Shown here: positions 47,356 to 49,717 of the stretch, piece by piece
How positions within the stretch are numbered: the first letter of the stretch is position 1
Layout: the number at the start of each line of letters is the position of its first letter
Origin: Stentor roeselii
Taxonomy: Eukaryota; Ciliophora; Heterotrichea; Heterotrichida; Stentoridae
Direction: 5' to 3'
Assembly (NCBI GenBank): GCA_006503475.1
Contig: RSEH01000317.1
Coordinates: 1-49,717, forward strand
DNA length: 49,717 bases
Notes under the pieces: model-generated
Database searches by the model: none
Told to the model about the DNA's origin: nothing
The model's input: only the letters and a program-made list of their open reading frames with translations
Position numbers and translations under genes: made by a program

Positions 47356-49717
47356 TTAAACATTATTTTTATAGTTTAGATACCTTTCTCTGATGCTTGC
47401 TATAAGCAAAATAACCGAAATAGTAAACTGAAACATAATCTGAAATGAAATAATTCCCATAAACCCATAATCAAAATTTTCATCAGTCCTTAACCCTTCT
47501 ATAAACTCTTTTCCTAGTATTAACAAAAAGACTAAACAATTTGTAGCTTCAGCGACGATATTCGAAACAAGAATAATTTTTTCAGTAAATACTCTCCATA
47601 AAATAATATACCCTAAAAGCGTAAAATTAGCAAAAATATTCAAAATCTTTTGCAAAAATTTATAGTCACTCAAATTGAGTTGACTTAAAACAAACATAAC
47701 ATTTCTTGATGTTGACACAAAATAATATTGAACATGAATCAACTGTTTGTCATAATAAAATTCTGCAAAAAGAGATCCATATTTTTTTAAGTATTCTTGA
47801 TCTTCCTGATTTTTTAGCTTGTCATGATCGATCCAAAGAGTAATGAAAATTATTGCTGGAGTAATTAGAAATCCTGACTTTTTAAATATTACGATTAAAC
47901 AAACTGAAATTATGTGACAAAAATTTCCCTCAAGGTCTTGGTTATGAACGATCTGATTAATAAATTACAAACTCGAAATTGAGAAGTGAGTATAAACCAA
48001 ATATCATATGGTTTTGTATCCAAAAACGGATAAATACTGAAAATTTATAGTTTTTTAATATCTTATCTAGACACTCGTTTAATTCTTCAACATTCAATTT
48101 TAAGAATAAAAATACAACAGGCCATAAAACTAAAGTCGCCATAAGCAAAGTGATTTCTGAGCCAATATTAATCAAAACATTTGATGACTCAATCCCAATT
48201 TTTCTTGCTTGGACAAAAGGAATCGATGAACTATTCGGATTGAAAATCATTTCAGGTAAGTTAGGAATAAAGTTATATTGACTTATTGCTTTGCAGTATT
48301 TCGTTGATGCTGGTGGCAAAGGATTTCGACTTATTGGAATAAAAGATATTAGCTGAAGAGAGCTAATCAGTAACCAGGATGAAGAAGGATCTGTGAAAAT
48401 CGATAAAAAAATAGTAATTGGATGAGAATATTTGGTAGTTTGCTGAACATTTTTTATTATTTTCTGTAATAGAGGTGAGATAAATTCGAATTCATAGAGA
48501 CTCATATTGTAAATAAGTTTATCTAAAGTTTCATATGTTTGGCTTAGAGTTGGATTTTCAAAAACAATTGATAAGGATGTATTACTTTTAACTGATTGAC
48601 TGAATTTGAATTGAAGAATATAGCTAGAATTTGATATTCTTTCTAATTTTGTATCGAAACTTGTTAGAGAAGTTTCGATTGTATAGGACTTTTCAGTTAA
48701 ATCTACATCTTTGGTAAATATAAGATATATTTCGTTAGCTAAATCAATTGAAATTATCAGAGAAAAGGTTTGTTGAATACATGTTTTGTTTGTTTCTTGA
48801 AATCCACTTGGACATTTGCATTCACCATCAAAATTTGCGTATCCAGTCATACACTCATAGCATTGGGTTTTATCACTTTCAAATAAACTTATGTTACAAT
48901 TGATACAATTATATGCACATTCTTTACATTTATTATCATCCTTATAGTACCCAATTTTGCATTCGCACTGCCCTTGTTTATTTAATTGCATTTTATCTTT
49001 GCACTTAAGACATGAATCATATTTTTCGCATGACTCGCATTCGTTCAAACATTCAACACATTCATAATTTTTACTGATAATTTTTTTCCAAAACCCTTGT
49101 TTACATCGACATCCAACCTCATCAATTTCCGAATTTTTACTTTTACACTCAATACAACTTGTTTTATTTCCACATTCTAAACAATCTGGATGACATGAAT
49201 CACATAAATTTGACGAGTTCAAAAAATACCCTTTAGAGCACTTGCACTGACCTTCTATTAAAATTTTATTAGAATCTTTGCATTCTGTACAAACTTCCAA
49301 TTCTGTACACGTTGAACATTCTTCAGAACAAGGGCTGCATGAGTCTGTTTCTCCCAAAGGACTCTTTCCAAAGAAGCCTTTTTTACAATAACAAAGAGAT
49401 TTTAACCCTACCTCTGCGTTTGGATCATTACAAGACGTGCAAAGATCAGAAGAAATGCATTTAGAGCACCCCTCGTTACAACATGATTCACCATCTGGAC
49501 AAATGCAAGTATCAACCACATCTGGAAGGGAAGAAAAGCATTCACATTCTGTTTTTATATCAAAAAAACAAGAAAGTGACTCACAAGTACAATTATTGAG
49601 AAGTCCTCCATTGCATTTTGAATATTTACATGTTTGTTGATTTGAATTCCTTGTCAAGTCTGTATCTGAAGTGATGCAACCAATAATTGAATCTAATTTA
49701 AAGGCAGGGCTACATGA
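47356..49717 (-). CDS. Cysteine-rich multi-pass membrane protein, 5' end beyond the window (partial, 781 aa visible)
   Basis: Exon 2 is 47356-47952 and exon 1 is 47969 to beyond 49717, joined across a 16-nt intron. The frame stays open to the last base and aligns with the paralogue there (SCSPAFKLDSIIGCIT against SCNPAFKLDLTIGCIT), so the real start lies outside. The visible part holds the cysteine repeats (for example KTECECFSS, KCKDKMQLNKQGQCECKIGY), a beta segment and the C-terminal helices. Shared blocks with the other copy include EYLKKYGSLF and FTDPSSSWLLISSLQLISFI. Probable surface receptor or adhesion protein. The ligand is unknown. Confidence 0.85.
47953..47968 (-). other. 16-nt intron in the partial paralogue
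   Basis: GTAATTTATTAATCAG on the minus strand, phase 0. Splicing joins NFEF to IVHNQDLE and opens the frame to the final helices. Retention gives a TAA after three codons. Confidence 0.92.

Noticed and set aside
2178-49717. Alternative genetic code with TGA as Trp, or TAA/TAG as Gln
   Set aside because: Long conserved genes read through using TGG for Trp and end at TAA or TAG where their families end. Only the relics contain internal stops.

Overview
The window reads as a piece of a heterotrich ciliate macronuclear genome, most likely Stentor or a close relative. The AT-rich DNA carries densely packed, mostly single-exon genes. Four genes are interrupted by introns of only 15 or 16 nt that begin GTAATT and end AG, which is the hallmark of Stentor. 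The standard genetic code fits: long frames use TGG for Trp and are not broken by stops. All 35 intact genes I could score end in TAA (17) or TAG (18), none in TGA. I had no database access, so the species is an inference.

Layout. 1-1140 is a GC-richer minus-strand stretch that looks like a decayed gene. 2.2-8.4 kb holds a WD40 protein, an FMO-type flavin monooxygenase and a 7TM-RGS receptor, with a decayed in-frame tail behind the receptor. 8.4-17.7 kb is gene-poor and AT-rich: a secreted TPR protein with an internal stop, a RING protein, several coding-like relics and a decayed copy of the large cysteine-rich membrane protein. 17.7-40.9 kb is very compact. It holds a jacalin-like lectin, a chagasin-type protease inhibitor, a LITAF-like zinc ribbon, CKS1, two protein kinases, a DHHC palmitoyltransferase, a CID protein, prohibitin 2, a SABATH-like methyltransferase, a LITAF-domain fusion, a myotubularin phosphatase, an Ulp1-like pseudopeptidase, a FAM241-like membrane protein and about a dozen unrecognised proteins. 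A 14-bp minisatellite containing the telomere-like core TAACACCCT (39209-39502) sits in a divergent promoter. From 40.9 kb on the DNA is sparse again. It ends with two convergent paralogues, each with cysteine-rich repeats and a multi-pass membrane C-terminus, and each with a tiny intron at the same position and phase.

Themes. Spacing is extreme: convergent stop codons lie 0-8 bp apart or overlap, tandem genes lie 6-30 bp apart, and one divergent pair has only 15 bp between its ATGs. TATAA-like elements lie within about 10 bp of many start codons. Most genes are housekeeping or signalling genes with no evident shared pathway. CKS1 and the Aurora-like kinase are both cell-cycle-type genes within 3 kb of each other. 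The least ordinary items are the telomere-like minisatellite, the duplicated and decaying receptor family, the triad-less Ulp1 protein, and the relics with intact-looking protein sequence broken by stops.
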